Source: an uncultured Collinsella sp. (lineage in GTDB: Bacteria > Actinomycetota > Coriobacteriia > Coriobacteriales > Coriobacteriaceae). From it: DNA of 64,000 nucleotides. The stretch covers positions 744,001-808,000 of the forward strand of contig UQTV01000001.1 in NCBI GenBank assembly GCA_900544095.1, in the 5' to 3' direction. A program made the translations under genes and the position numbers. The notes beneath the pieces were generated by a model. That model saw only the letters and a program-made list of their open reading frames with translations, was not told the DNA's origin and did not search any database. Shown in pieces: positions 28,310-37,020 of this stretch; position 1 is the stretch's first letter, and each line of letters begins with the position of its first letter.

Positions 28310-29383
28310 TTAGAGCTGCTCGAGAGCCTCGAGAGCGGCGTGGAGCTCAGCCTTGGCGGAGTACTCGACACCCTCGTCGTTGAGCGGGGTGCGCTTGCCC
28401 AGGGCGGCAAGGAGAGCACGGATGGAGTGCTTGCGGTTCTCGGCCTCGACCCAGCACAGGGAGCGCTCGGGATCGTCCATGACCTCGTCGACGACCTCCT
28501 CGTTGCGGGTGGCCGGCAGGCAGTGCATGAACTTGGAGTTGGGGCCGGCGAAGTTCATCATGTCCATGGTGACCTGATACTTGGGATAGAACACGTCCAT
28601 GTAGTTCTCGCCCGAGACCTCCTCGTCGTACAGGCCATACCACACGTCGGTGTAGATGAAGTCGGCGCCCTTGATGCACTCGATGTCGTCGGAGATGACG
28701 ACAGAGCCGCCGGAGACCTTGCAGTTCTCCTCGGCGATGGCCATCATCTGCTTGCCGAACTCGGCGCGCTCCTCGACGGTGCCAACGTGCAGGCCGCCGT
28801 CGGGGATCTGGTGGCCCTTAGGTCCAAACTGGACAAACTTCATGCCGACCTTGGAAGCGATGAACATGAGGGAGACGCAGACCTGGGTGGCGTCGCCGAT
28901 GAAGGCCAGGGTGCAGTCCTCGATCTTCTTGCCCTCGGGGAGGTTCTCGAGCATGGTCATGAGGTCGCCCATCTCCTGCGTGGGATGGTTGAACTCGGAC
29001 ATGCCGTTGATGACGGGCACAGCGGAGCCCTCGGCGAGGCCGACGACGTCCTTGTGACGGTCAACGCGAGCCATCATGATGTCGAGCAGCGAGCCCATAA
29101 CGCGAGCGGTATCGCCCAGGGACTCGTGACCGCCGAGCTGGATGGTGCCAGGGCCATAGAACTGAGCATGGCCGCCGAGGTCGGTCATAGCGGTCTCGAA
29201 GGAAAGACGAGTGCGGGTGGAGACCTGCTGGAAGATCATGCCAAGGCTCTTGTTGCGGAGCAGGTGCGGATAATAACCGTCAACCTTGATGGCCTTCTTC
29301 ATTGCCAGGCCAAGATCCTCGATAGCCAGGATCTGCTCTTTGGTGAAGTCGTTGGTGTCGATGAAATCCTTAGGCAGTGCCAT
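28310..29383 (-). CDS. aguB: Putrescine carbamoyltransferase
   Basis: 357 aa. Transfers the carbamoyl group of N-carbamoylputrescine to phosphate, giving putrescine and carbamoyl phosphate. Transcarbamoylase motifs: STRTRLSFE (carbamoyl-phosphate loop), HPTQEMGD and FMHCLPATRNEEV. The FYGPGTIQLGGHESLGDTAR stretch and the extended C-terminal helix fit putrescine rather than ornithine carbamoyltransferases, and the aguA/aguD neighbours agree. Start ATG 29383 follows AAGGAAA; the longer frame to 29464 lacks a ribosome site. No carbamate kinase gene follows, unlike typical agu operons. Confidence 0.88.
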   Translation of the reverse strand: MALPKDFIDTNDFTKEQILAIEDLGLAMKKAIKVDGYYPHLLRNKSLGMIFQQVSTRTRLSFETAMTDLGGHAQFYGPGTIQLGGHESLGDTARVMGSLLDIMMARVDRHKDVVGLAEGSAVPVINGMSEFNHPTQEMGDLMTMLENLPEGKKIEDCTLAFIGDATQVCVSLMFIASKVGMKFVQFGPKGHQIPDGGLHVGTVEERAEFGKQMMAIAEENCKVSGGSVVISDDIECIKGADFIYTDVWYGLYDEEVSGENYMDVFYPKYQVTMDMMNFAGPNSKFMHCLPATRNEEVVDEVMDDPERSLCWVEAENRKHSIRALLAALGKRTPLNDEGVEYSAKAELHAALEALEQL

Positions 29384-29464
29384 GTCGATTTCCTTTCCGC
29401 CGGTCTTGCCGACTATTACTATGAGGCGCTCGAACATCACGCCTCGTGTTGACAAGACCATCAT

Positions 29465-29712
29465 TCACCCGTATGCAATTTTTACCTAGTTTATTCGGGA
29501 TTAAAGACCGTTCACGGAGTTACACCCCCTCTAAACCAATATAAACCCGCAGGTCAAGAGTTTACAGGGGTTTACCATCTAGAACCGCGAACGGTATATG
29601 GCTATGCTGCATCTCGGCGCCTAATCCACAATGAAACGAAGGGTTGAGACGTCTATATCCCACAAGGTATACAGAACTCGGCCATAGAATAAATGAGATG
29701 GGACGGTGACAG
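29465..29712. promoter_or_regulatory. Divergent agu / aguR promoter region with ACCGTTC boxes
   Basis: Contains CTAGTTTAT (29486-29494) and ACCGTTCAC (29507-29515) at a 21-bp period, and separately the palindrome ACCGCGAACGGT (29584-29595). These are candidates for the LytTR-like regulator described in the findings or for the local LuxR protein. Confidence 0.45.
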
Positions 29713-30678
29713 ATGAACACCCTGATGTTCTTCTATACCCTAGCGATACTCGTGATCTGTATTGTGACGGCGGTGCTCTCGCTTGCCGCCTATGCCTCAT
29801 CTCGTCGACGCTTCTTTATCTATGGCAGCGGCGTATTTATCTGCTATGCCATCGAGATGACCGAGATTTTCTTTTTTGAATACACGCTGCAAAACCAGAG
29901 TTTTCCAGCCAGCGACTATTACTCAATTACCATGCCTGTGTTGCGGACCTTTGTGGCGACCGCTTCGCAGGCTTTTATTTGGCTCATTGCCATGGATTTG
30001 CTCGACAAGCATTCAAAAAAGCAGTTTGTCATTCCCGTCGCAACGTTCTTGCTGAGCGAGCTGCTGATTATCGTCGCTGTCCCCTACGGCCCCATTCATC
30101 AATGGCTCTACTACACGATGCGTCAGGTATTCCTTGTTTTCGTGGGGCTATATATCTTTTGGACGGCACGCAAGAGCACACAAGTCGAGCTGAAGGCACG
30201 CGTTAACAACCAACGAAAGCACCTGATTATCGGCGCTATTCTGGTCGGTTGCATCGTTGCCGAGGATTTCTACATCATTCTGATTGTCCCCATGAGTCTG
30301 GCGCCCTCTTGGCTGCAACTATATCTGTCCGAGCGCAACTTTAGCGAAAACGTCTTTGCCTGCTACTTTGCGATTCTGCTGATCATCTACTCCTACCACG
30401 TGCTTTCAATCCGCATGCAGGAGGCACCCGAGGAAAAGAACGTCAGCGATCTTGATCGACACATCGAAGAGCAGATGCCCTTCTATCGCAACGCCTACAA
30501 GCTCTCCAACCGTGAGACCGAAGTTATGCGTCTGGTCGTACTGGGCAAATCGAACCAAGAGATCGCTGACGAGCTATTCCTTGCCGTGGGCACCGTCAAG
30601 ACCCACATCCACAACATCCTGGTCAAAACCGAACAGCAAAACCGCACGACGCTCATCCTCCACTTTTGGAAGCGATAA
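29713..30678 (+). CDS. aguR: Membrane-bound LuxR-type regulator of agmatine catabolism (AguR-like)
   Basis: 321 aa with about seven membrane helices in the first ~230 residues (first: FFYTLAILVICIVTAVLSLA) and a C-terminal LuxR/GerE helix-turn-helix (LSNRETEVMRLVVLGKSNQE, then IADELFLAVGTVKTHIHNIL). This layout matches AguR of Enterococcus and Streptococcus, a membrane one-component activator responding to agmatine. It is divergent from aguB. There is no phosphoacceptor receiver domain. The agmatine ligand is inferred from context. Confidence 0.85.
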   Translation: MNTLMFFYTLAILVICIVTAVLSLAAYASSRRRFFIYGSGVFICYAIEMTEIFFFEYTLQNQSFPASDYYSITMPVLRTFVATASQAFIWLIAMDLLDKHSKKQFVIPVATFLLSELLIIVAVPYGPIHQWLYYTMRQVFLVFVGLYIFWTARKSTQVELKARVNNQRKHLIIGAILVGCIVAEDFYIILIVPMSLAPSWLQLYLSERNFSENVFACYFAILLIIYSYHVLSIRMQEAPEEKNVSDLDRHIEEQMPFYRNAYKLSNRETEVMRLVVLGKSNQEIADELFLAVGTVKTHIHNILVKTEQQNRTTLILHFWKR

Positions 30679-30726
30679 CCTGCCAAAAAGGGACAGGTTT
30701 TTTTGGCAGGTTTTATCTGGGTAAAC
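30678..30726. repeat. Dispersed hairpin repeat, copy 2, at the aguR stop
   Basis: CCTGCCAAAAAGGGACAGG and TTTTTTTGGCAGG can pair and end in a T-run, so it probably terminates aguR. The whole stretch is the near-exact reverse complement of 23731-23783. Confidence 0.75.
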
Positions 30727-30730
30727 GCCA

Positions 30731-30771
30731 AAAACCGCCGCGAGGGAGCTACTTTCCCTCGCGGCGGTTTT
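30731..30771. terminator. Bidirectional terminator
   Basis: AAAACCGCCGCGAGGGA and TCCCTCGCGGCGGTTTT, perfect 17-bp arms with A- and T-runs, between aguR and the BceAB-type genes. Confidence 0.85.
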
Positions 30772-30783
30772 CTAGCAGTAAAA

Positions 30784-30905
30784 CCAAGTGAGTAGTCTTT
30801 TGGCGGGATGCCGAGCACACCTCAAAAAGCCACAGCCCTGACCTGCGATTTTATTGAACACTTGCCGCGATGTGCTCGGCAGATCCAAAAAGTCTACTCA
30901 CTTGG
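30784..30905. repeat. Long-range nested inverted repeat between terminators
   Basis: Arms CCAAGTGAGTAGTCTTTTGG (30784-30803) and its near-complement at 30885-30905, plus inner TGCCGAGCACA / TGTGCTCGGCA. It lies between two almost identical rRNA-independent terminators (30731-30771, 30935-30966). Confidence 0.7.
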
Positions 30906-30934
30906 CCTTGAGACTCATCAGTCAGACAAAAAAC

Positions 30935-30966
30935 GCCGCGAAGGGAGCTGGACTCCCTTCGCGGCG
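30935..30966. terminator. Terminator downstream of the FtsX-type permease gene
   Basis: CCGCGAAGGGAG and CTCCCTTCGCGG arms with flanking AAAAACG / CGGTTATT; oriented to end the leftward BceAB-type operon. Confidence 0.7.
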
Positions 30967-31004
30967 GTTATTCGCTCTGATTTTGCGACGGTTTTGCCCG
31001 CCTG

Positions 31005-33206
31005 TTACTCGCTGTAGCGGGTAGCGATGGCAGCTTGTACCATGCCGGCGCTCATGAGGTAGGTCACCAGGAAGTAGCCACCGTATGCTGCCAGGAAGAT
31101 TGCACAGGTGAGGCCCACGGTGCCGCCGATGCTCATATTTCCGAATATGCTCACCAGCTCGATGATCACCTTAAGTGCCACAAAGGAGTGCGCCAGGCCC
31201 ACTGCCAGCGGGAACAGGAAGAATACCGCTTGCTGCGCCATCACCGAATGGCGAATCTGGCGGTCCTCACAGCCAATCTGTGCCAGCACACGATAGCTGC
31301 GACTGCCGTCGGCCACGTTGGAGAGTTGCTGGATCGACAGAATCGCCGCGCATGCAACGACCAATACAAAGCCGATGTAAATGGCTAGGTAACTAATAAG
31401 ACCGTTCATTTGCGCTGCTTGCGTGTACATCTCGGAGCGTGTGATAAAGATTCCCCACGACCCCGGCTCCTTGCCGTCAACGAGCAGATTGTCGAGCACA
31501 GTGTATTTAATGCTCTCGTCTGTCTCAGTCGTATCCATCCCCTGTTTGTAGTTAACGAGCAGGCTACTGGAATACGGCTGCAGATTAAGTTGGGACAACA
31601 GCTCGTCGGAAACGACGACGGTACCCGGATTGCTGCCCATCGCCGAGTTGGCGATGGCCGCCGTATCTTCGTCCGACTTATCGGTTGCGGGCTTGAGCGT
31701 ATGCCCGCCCAAGGTAAGGGCATGGCCGCCAGCCATATACTTGGTGTACAGGTCGACCAGCTCGCCGCCCATATCACACGTGAGCAGATACTGGTCGTGA
31801 CCGATGTGCACCGGCTCCTCGCCCATCATCTGACGCAGTTTGTTGTACTGACTCGCCGGCGTCACATACAGACCCATCGCATCGGCATTGCTACCCCCGA
31901 ACGCCTTGGGAAGCTTTTCGCCCATGATCTTGCACATCTCACTTGGGGTCACCGAAGGATTCGAGCCGCCAACTGGGTAACTCAGATACGAATCGATCTG
32001 CACATGCTCACCGGCAACATCGGCGATATTGACCTTCTTGCCGGTCTCGTCGTTGTTGCCCGCCGACTTGCCCTTACCGTGCCATGCGGGGTACAAATCG
32101 ACCGTACTATCGGCCAGCACCATGCGATCGGCTTCAGACGGATTGACATACTCTTTGTAGTAGTCGAGCGTATCGGGCGTGTAATAGGCATACGTCTGAG
32201 ACACGTCAACGGGGTTATAGCGCTCCAGGTTTTCGTTCATCACGTTGGCAATCGACATACCGCACGTCACCGAGGTGATGGCCAAAAACAGGAGCATTGC
32301 GATGACGCCCATCGAAAAGCACACCGTGTTGACCTTGGCCGCAAGCTGGCGCACGGTAAACATGTTGAGGCCGCGCCAATACACGCCGCGCAGGCTCTGC
32401 AGCAGCTTGATGAGCATGCCCGAGAGTCCCCAGAACAGGGCAAAGGTGCCCACGGTAACCATAGCGGTTGTAATACCAAACTGGTTCATGGCCTCTTGCA
32501 GCTTGCTGTCCGTCGCGGTTAGCGGAAACCCATCACGTAGCAGACGGTAATAGGCCACGCCCACAAGCGCCACGCCCACGGCAAAGATGGCAATCGCAAT
32601 CCAGGGGTTGCGTGTCTTGATGCTCTCGTTGCGGCGCTCGGCACCCATAAGCTCGATGAGTTTGGTACGACGCACGGCGCGAAGGTTCAGCAGTAGCGTG
32701 AGCACAAACATTACGAGCATGCAAGCAAGGGTCAGGTTGAGCGCATGCACCGAGAAAAAGAAGTGGAAATTGGCGATCTGTGTCTTAAAGAGCGAGGCCG
32801 TAAAGAACGTCATGAGCTGGGAGAGTCCCACACCCAGCACAATGCCGGCGACAAAGGCGCCGACCGAGACGATCACCGTCTCGAGCGCCATGATCGTGGC
32901 GACGCGCCCGCGCCCCATGCCGAGCACCTGGTACAGGCCAAACTCCTTCTTGCGGCGTTTCATGATGAAGTTATTGGCATACACCATTAAAAAGGCCATG
33001 ACACCGGCCAAAAAGTACGTCAGGTTGCCGAGCATGCTGCCCATAACCTGCGCCAAGCCCTCTTCATCGATACCGGCGATATCGACCTGCATCGAGATGG
33101 TGTTAAAGGCATAGAAGACCGTGACGCCCAGGGTGAGCGTCAAAAGGTAGACGAGGTAATCGCGGCCGGCGCGGCGGACGTTGCCCCAAGCGAGTTTACA
33201 GAGCAT
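31005..33206 (-). CDS. FtsX-like ABC permease (BceB type)
   Basis: 733-aa permease with about ten membrane helices and a large extracytoplasmic domain (roughly 310-580) after the first four, as in BceB/VraG antimicrobial-peptide transporters. FtsX repeats are seen near residues 55-180 and 610-720. ATG 33206 has GAGGG 5 nt before and overlaps the ATPase gene by 11 bp; an upstream GTG at 33218 is less likely. No two-component system is adjacent, so the usual Bce sensory partner is missing here. Substrate unknown. Confidence 0.88.
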   Translation of the reverse strand: MLCKLAWGNVRRAGRDYLVYLLTLTLGVTVFYAFNTISMQVDIAGIDEEGLAQVMGSMLGNLTYFLAGVMAFLMVYANNFIMKRRKKEFGLYQVLGMGRGRVATIMALETVIVSVGAFVAGIVLGVGLSQLMTFFTASLFKTQIANFHFFFSVHALNLTLACMLVMFVLTLLLNLRAVRRTKLIELMGAERRNESIKTRNPWIAIAIFAVGVALVGVAYYRLLRDGFPLTATDSKLQEAMNQFGITTAMVTVGTFALFWGLSGMLIKLLQSLRGVYWRGLNMFTVRQLAAKVNTVCFSMGVIAMLLFLAITSVTCGMSIANVMNENLERYNPVDVSQTYAYYTPDTLDYYKEYVNPSEADRMVLADSTVDLYPAWHGKGKSAGNNDETGKKVNIADVAGEHVQIDSYLSYPVGGSNPSVTPSEMCKIMGEKLPKAFGGSNADAMGLYVTPASQYNKLRQMMGEEPVHIGHDQYLLTCDMGGELVDLYTKYMAGGHALTLGGHTLKPATDKSDEDTAAIANSAMGSNPGTVVVSDELLSQLNLQPYSSSLLVNYKQGMDTTETDESIKYTVLDNLLVDGKEPGSWGIFITRSEMYTQAAQMNGLISYLAIYIGFVLVVACAAILSIQQLSNVADGSRSYRVLAQIGCEDRQIRHSVMAQQAVFFLFPLAVGLAHSFVALKVIIELVSIFGNMSIGGTVGLTCAIFLAAYGGYFLVTYLMSAGMVQAAIATRYSE

Positions 33207-33981
33207 CGGAGCCCTCACCGCCCATCATGGCAACGACCTCCATAATGCGGTCGAAGAACTCTCGGCGGTCGGTGTCGCCGCGGCGCAGCTCGGTGAAGAT
33301 CTTGCCGTCGCGGATAAACAGCACACGGCTCGTGTAGCTGGCGGCAAAGCTGTCGTGCGTGACCATGAGCACGGTGGCGCGCAGGCGACGATTCAGGGCC
33401 TCCAGGCTCTCGAGCAGCAGACGAGCGCTCTTGGAATCGAGGGCGCCGGTGGGCTCATCGGCCATGATCATGGTGGGGTCGGTGACGAGCGCACGAGCCG
33501 CGGCAACGCGCTGCTGCTGACCGCCGGACATCTGGTAGGGATACTTGTCGAGCACCTGACTAATGGACAGACGCGCGGCCACATCCTGCACTCGGGTCGA
33601 GATCTCTGCCGAGTTTGTACGGGCGATGGTGAGCGGCAGGGCGATATTCTCACGAGCCGTGAGCGTATCGAGCAGGTTGGAGTCCTGGAAGATAAAGCCG
33701 AGTTCCTCGCGGCGGAACTGCGAAAGCTTAGCCTGCTTCATGCGCGTAACGTCCTGCCCGTTGATGCGGATGGTGCCGCTCGTGGCGCTATCGATGGTCG
33801 AGACGCAGTTGAGCAACGTCGACTTGCCCGAGCCCGAAGCGCCCATGATGCCGACGAATTCGCCGCGGTTGACGATAAAGCTGACGTCGTTGAGCGCGCG
33901 GGTCACGTTGCCCAACGCGCCGTATACCTTTTCGAGATGCGCGACCTCTAGTACCGGGGTCGCCATGTGCGTGGTTTGCAT
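33196..33981 (-). CDS. ABC transporter ATPase (BceA/MacB type)
   Basis: 261 aa with Walker A GASGSGKSTLLN, Q-loop FIFQDSNLLDTL, signature YQMSGGQQQRVA, Walker B TMIMADEPTGALD and H-loop VTHDSFAASYTSR. The LNDVSFIVNRGEFVGIMGAS start and DEPTGALDSKS are typical of ATPases that pair with FtsX-like permeases. AAGGA lies 7 nt before ATG 33981; 11-bp overlap with the permease gene shows coupling. Confidence 0.93.
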   Translation of the reverse strand: MQTTHMATPVLEVAHLEKVYGALGNVTRALNDVSFIVNRGEFVGIMGASGSGKSTLLNCVSTIDSATSGTIRINGQDVTRMKQAKLSQFRREELGFIFQDSNLLDTLTARENIALPLTIARTNSAEISTRVQDVAARLSISQVLDKYPYQMSGGQQQRVAAARALVTDPTMIMADEPTGALDSKSARLLLESLEALNRRLRATVLMVTHDSFAASYTSRVLFIRDGKIFTELRRGDTDRREFFDRIMEVVAMMGGEGSDAL

Positions 33982-34129
33982 ACCGAGTCCTTTCTTGCGA
34001 TTAGTCTACGGCATCTATAGTCGCAAGAAGACGAGTCGGCTACCATCGATATGGCTTACGCTTGCCTTACCGTTGTGTAAGGTACGGGTAGCTACCCTGC
34101 CACGTGTTGATGTTGAGAGAGGACTCCTG

Positions 34130-35119
34130 TTGAAGACTGTTCATGTTGCCGCTGGGATCATTCGCAAGGATGGATCTGACGAGCTGCTTGCCGTGCAGCG
34201 CGGCTACGGCGACATGCAGGGACTTTGGGAGTTCCCCGGCGGCAAGCTCATGCGCGGCGAGATGCCCGAAGACGCCGTGCGCCGCGAGCTCATGGAAGAG
34301 CTGCAGGTAAAAGTCACCAACCTGCGCGATTTCTACACCGTTGAGTACGACTACCCCGATTTTCATCTCTCCATGGAGTGCTACTACTGCTCGCTGGCTA
34401 AAGAGTCTGGCGAGCCCCAGAAGCACGACCGCCAGCTCGATATCCGCTGGATTCCGCGCACCTCGCTTGCCACGGTTGAGTGGATGCCCGCCGACAAAGG
34501 GCTTATCGATGCTCTGATTGAGTTGAAGGAAGATCGGCTTGAGGCCAACGGCACTGCCAACAACGCCGAGGCCACCGCGACCGACGAGCCCGCCACCAAG
34601 CCCAAGCGCGCACCTAAGCGCCGTAGCAAAAAACGCCCCAAACCAGGTCTGCTCGACGGCATCGATACCTCAGACCTTTCCGCCGACGAGCGTGAACTGG
34701 TGCGCCGTCGCGCCGCCATCAAAAAGTCCATGAAGGGCAACAAACGCGCCAACACCAAGCCCGAGCTGCTCGTACGACAGCGCCTGCGCGCAGCGGGCCT
34801 TACGGGTTATCGCTTGGAATGGAAGGTGCCCGGAAAACCCGACATCGCCTTTCCCGGGCGCAAGATCGCCATCTTCGTCAACGGCTGCTTTTGGCACCGC
34901 TGCCCCAAGTGCAACCCCAGCCAACCCAAGCGCAACGTTGAGTTTTGGGAGGCAAAGTTCCGTCGCAACGTCGAGCGCGACCGCGCTGCCGTGGCAGCAC
35001 TTACCCAAATGGGCTTGACGCCCATCACCGTCTGGGAATGTGAGCTCAAGAAAGACCGCATCGATGCCACCATGGAAAAGGTCATCGAGCAGGTGCGCGC
35101 CGCAGAGCCGCAGCACTAG
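34130..35119 (+). CDS. NUDIX (MutT-like) hydrolase fused to a Vsr-type endonuclease
   Basis: 329-aa two-domain protein. Residues ~1-130 are a NUDIX hydrolase, with the complete box at 37-60 (GGKLMRGEMPEDAVRREL then MEEL) and GLWEFPGG as in MutT, which removes 8-oxo-dGTP. A lysine/arginine-rich linker (KPKRAPKRRSKKRPKPG) leads to a C-terminal Vsr domain (~205-325): NTKPELLVRQRLRAAGLTGY, GKPDIAFPGRKIAIFVNGCF, WHRCPKC, VTVWECELK-like end. Vsr nicks T:G mismatches. Start TTG 34130 follows GAGAGGA by 6 nt; the frame is open further upstream without support. No dcm methylase is visible. The fusion is unusual (see findings). Confidence 0.88.
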   Translation: MKTVHVAAGIIRKDGSDELLAVQRGYGDMQGLWEFPGGKLMRGEMPEDAVRRELMEELQVKVTNLRDFYTVEYDYPDFHLSMECYYCSLAKESGEPQKHDRQLDIRWIPRTSLATVEWMPADKGLIDALIELKEDRLEANGTANNAEATATDEPATKPKRAPKRRSKKRPKPGLLDGIDTSDLSADERELVRRRAAIKKSMKGNKRANTKPELLVRQRLRAAGLTGYRLEWKVPGKPDIAFPGRKIAIFVNGCFWHRCPKCNPSQPKRNVEFWEAKFRRNVERDRAAVAALTQMGLTPITVWECELKKDRIDATMEKVIEQVRAAEPQH

Positions 35120-35373
35120 GAACGAGCCGTCCACACGCCCCACACAGGCGAGCCACATCCGCGCCATAAACCTTAGAAAGCCCTTAAGCTCAAAATCTTT
35201 CAAGAGTGTTACTCGATAGCTTTTACCTGCGGTTTCATCGCAACGTCAAACCTCATTAAGCCTTTCTTTAGCGCTTCTTTGCAACAGCCGCGGCATAATA
35301 CTGCCAACGCACGGGACCTAGCAGCACACCCCGAGCGCAATCTTTTGGTGGACATCGAGGAGGCCGCATAAGC

Positions 35374-35583
35374 ATGCATTCTTCCAATGACGCAGCACAG
35401 CAGCCATCCCTAAATCATGCAAACTTTTTCTCCTTCCCCCCGACACAGAGAAACGGCCTCCTCGACTCCCCCACCACAAAAGCCAAACGCTCAACCGATC
35501 AGAATCTTAACTTGCGAGCATCGTTCGAAAAGCTCCAAGCATCCCTAAACAAGTCATTCCCCAACCAAGCCCGGGCATACTAA
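35374..35583 (+). CDS. Possible small protein of unknown function
   Basis: 69-aa frame starting MHSSNDAAQQPSLNHANFFS, hydrophilic, without recognisable motif. GAGGAGG stands 10 nt before ATG 35374, the only positive sign. Polar, Asn/Ser/Lys-rich composition is unlike neighbouring proteins. The surrounding 35120-35651 interval otherwise shows nothing. Could be chance. Confidence 0.3.
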   Translation: MHSSNDAAQQPSLNHANFFSFPPTQRNGLLDSPTTKAKRSTDQNLNLRASFEKLQASLNKSFPNQARAY

Positions 35584-35651
35584 CCCCTCATCAGCAAAGA
35601 AGCCCTGACGCCCCACCCCTTTCCGCCCAACGCCACAAGGGCGATCGAGCA

Positions 35652-35804
35652 GGACGGCTTGGGCGGGTCCCCGTACTTAGTTTCCAAAATCATTCCGCAG
35701 CGCGAAGGCCCCCGTTGCCAACGCTTCGTAGAAGCGAGGCAACGGGGGCCTTCATGCGCGAGGACGTTTTGGAAACTAAGTACGGGGACCCGCCCAAGCC
35801 GTCC
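35652..35804. repeat. Nested long inverted repeat after the aldolase gene
   Basis: Outer arms of ~38 nt (35652-35689 and 35767-35804) beginning GGACGGCTTGGGCGGGTCCC, inner 16-bp stem beginning GAAGGCCCCCGTTGCC (35704-35753). Hinges ATTCCGCAGCGC and ATGCGCGAGGACG match those of the element at 15538. Lies 25 bp after the aldolase stop. Confidence 0.85.
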
Positions 35805-35828
35805 GGTGGGATCAGAGTACCCTTGCTG

Positions 35829-36686
35829 TTACTCTGCTTTGCCCACAGAGTTGAGGTTGGTCATGCGGATCTTAACCAGCTCGGTGATCTCACGCATGCC
35901 CTCCTTGGCCGGCTTCTTAGGATCGAAGCAGGCGGGGTTCTCGGCCATGTAGGCCATGAAGCCCTTGGTGTAGGCCTGACGCAGCTCGGTGGCGTAGTTA
36001 ACCTTGCAGATGCCGTTCTTCACAGCCTCGGCAACCTGCTCATCGGGCACACCAGAGGTGCCGTGCAGAACCAGCGGCACGTCGACGGCGTCGCGGATGG
36101 CCTTGACCACGGACTGCTCGATGTGCGGATCGCTCGTGTACACGCCGTGGCTGGTGCCAACGCCAATAGCGAGAGAGGTGCAGCCAGTGCGCTCGACGAA
36201 CTCCTTGGCCTCAGCCGGATCGGTGTAGGGGCTCTCGCCCTCAACCGCGGGACCGTCGTCCTCCTTGCCGCCAACCTTACCGAGCTCGGCCTCGACGGGC
36301 ACGCCCATGGCGCGGCCAGCGTCGGCGACGGACTTGGTCAGGGCGATGTTGTCCTCGAAGGACTCGTGCGAACCGTCGATCATGACAGAGGTGTAGCCAG
36401 TGCGGAAAGCCTGCATGCAGCGGTCATAGCCATCGCCGTGATCGAGGTGCAGAGCGACGGGCACGGAAGCGCGCTCGGCAGCAGCCTTGACCATGCCGTA
36501 GAAGTAGTCCAGACCAGCGGTCTTGATGGTGCCCGGGGTGGTCTGCATGATGACGGGGGACTTGGTCTCCTCGGCAGCGGCCAGAACGGCCATAACAAAC
36601 TCGAGGTTCTCGACGTTGAACGCGCCGACGGCGTAGTGGCCGGCCTGAGCGTCCTTGAGCATCTTTTCGGTGGTAACAAGTGCCAT
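35829..36686 (-). CDS. Class II ketose-bisphosphate aldolase, GatY/KbaY-like
   Basis: 285-aa zinc aldolase. LHLDHGDGYDRCMQAFRTGY carries the zinc-ligand/catalytic His-Asp pair, EAELGKVGGKEDDG the flexible metal loop, SLAIGVGTSHGVY and LVLHGTSGVPDEQV the phosphate- and zinc-binding parts, and ICKVNYATELR the C-terminal phosphate motif. Length and sequence are closer to tagatose-1,6-bisphosphate aldolases (GatY/KbaY, ~285 aa) than to long FbaA enzymes, though fructose-bisphosphate activity is equally plausible. GAGGAG lies 9 nt before ATG 36686. Divergent from a DeoR regulator; a shared operator-like motif links it to the lac genes. Confidence 0.88.
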   Translation of the reverse strand: MALVTTEKMLKDAQAGHYAVGAFNVENLEFVMAVLAAAEETKSPVIMQTTPGTIKTAGLDYFYGMVKAAAERASVPVALHLDHGDGYDRCMQAFRTGYTSVMIDGSHESFEDNIALTKSVADAGRAMGVPVEAELGKVGGKEDDGPAVEGESPYTDPAEAKEFVERTGCTSLAIGVGTSHGVYTSDPHIEQSVVKAIRDAVDVPLVLHGTSGVPDEQVAEAVKNGICKVNYATELRQAYTKGFMAYMAENPACFDPKKPAKEGMREITELVKIRMTNLNSVGKAE

Positions 36687-36874
36687 GAGCGTTTGCTCCT
36701 CTCCCTCGCCCGCATCTGGACATCGGGCGTAGTTGTTCACAAGGCGTTTTACCTTGCGTTTTGCTGCGCTCATTGTATGAAATTCAGCGGCTTTGCACGT
36801 GCGAGATATTGAGCCCATGCAGGTCAATACAGTCGTTTTTGAAAAGTAAACGGAAGGAATTTGAGCCGAGCGGA

Positions 36875-36888
36875 CATGTTCGATATTG
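36875..36888. promoter_or_regulatory. Candidate DeoR/LacR operator in the aldolase/deoR divergent region
   Basis: CATGTTCGATATTG; 13 of 14 positions match the reverse complement of 48754-48767 (CATGTTTGATATTG) upstream of the EIIA gene. The 36687-37020 region also holds AGTAAG...CTTACT (36923-36951) and no gene. Confidence 0.45.
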
Positions 36889-37020
36889 AATTTTGGGCGT
36901 TCAGCGTCTTTCTTTTATAGAAAAAGTAAGTAATCGAAAGGTATTTTCTTACTCAAAAAGAAAATGAACGAAAATAGAGTCAACACAATTCCTGCAAATT
37001 TTGCCGAGAATGGAGCAGCT

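Noticed and set aside
28310..29383. Ornithine carbamoyltransferase
   Set aside because: The GGHESLGDTAR loop, long C-terminal helix and aguA/aguD neighbours fit putrescine carbamoyltransferase better; no arginine deiminase gene is present.
33563..34129. Upstream extension of the NUDIX-Vsr frame
   Set aside because: It runs antisense through the ABC ATPase gene and its promoter; TTG 34130 with GAGAGGA gives the proper NUDIX start.
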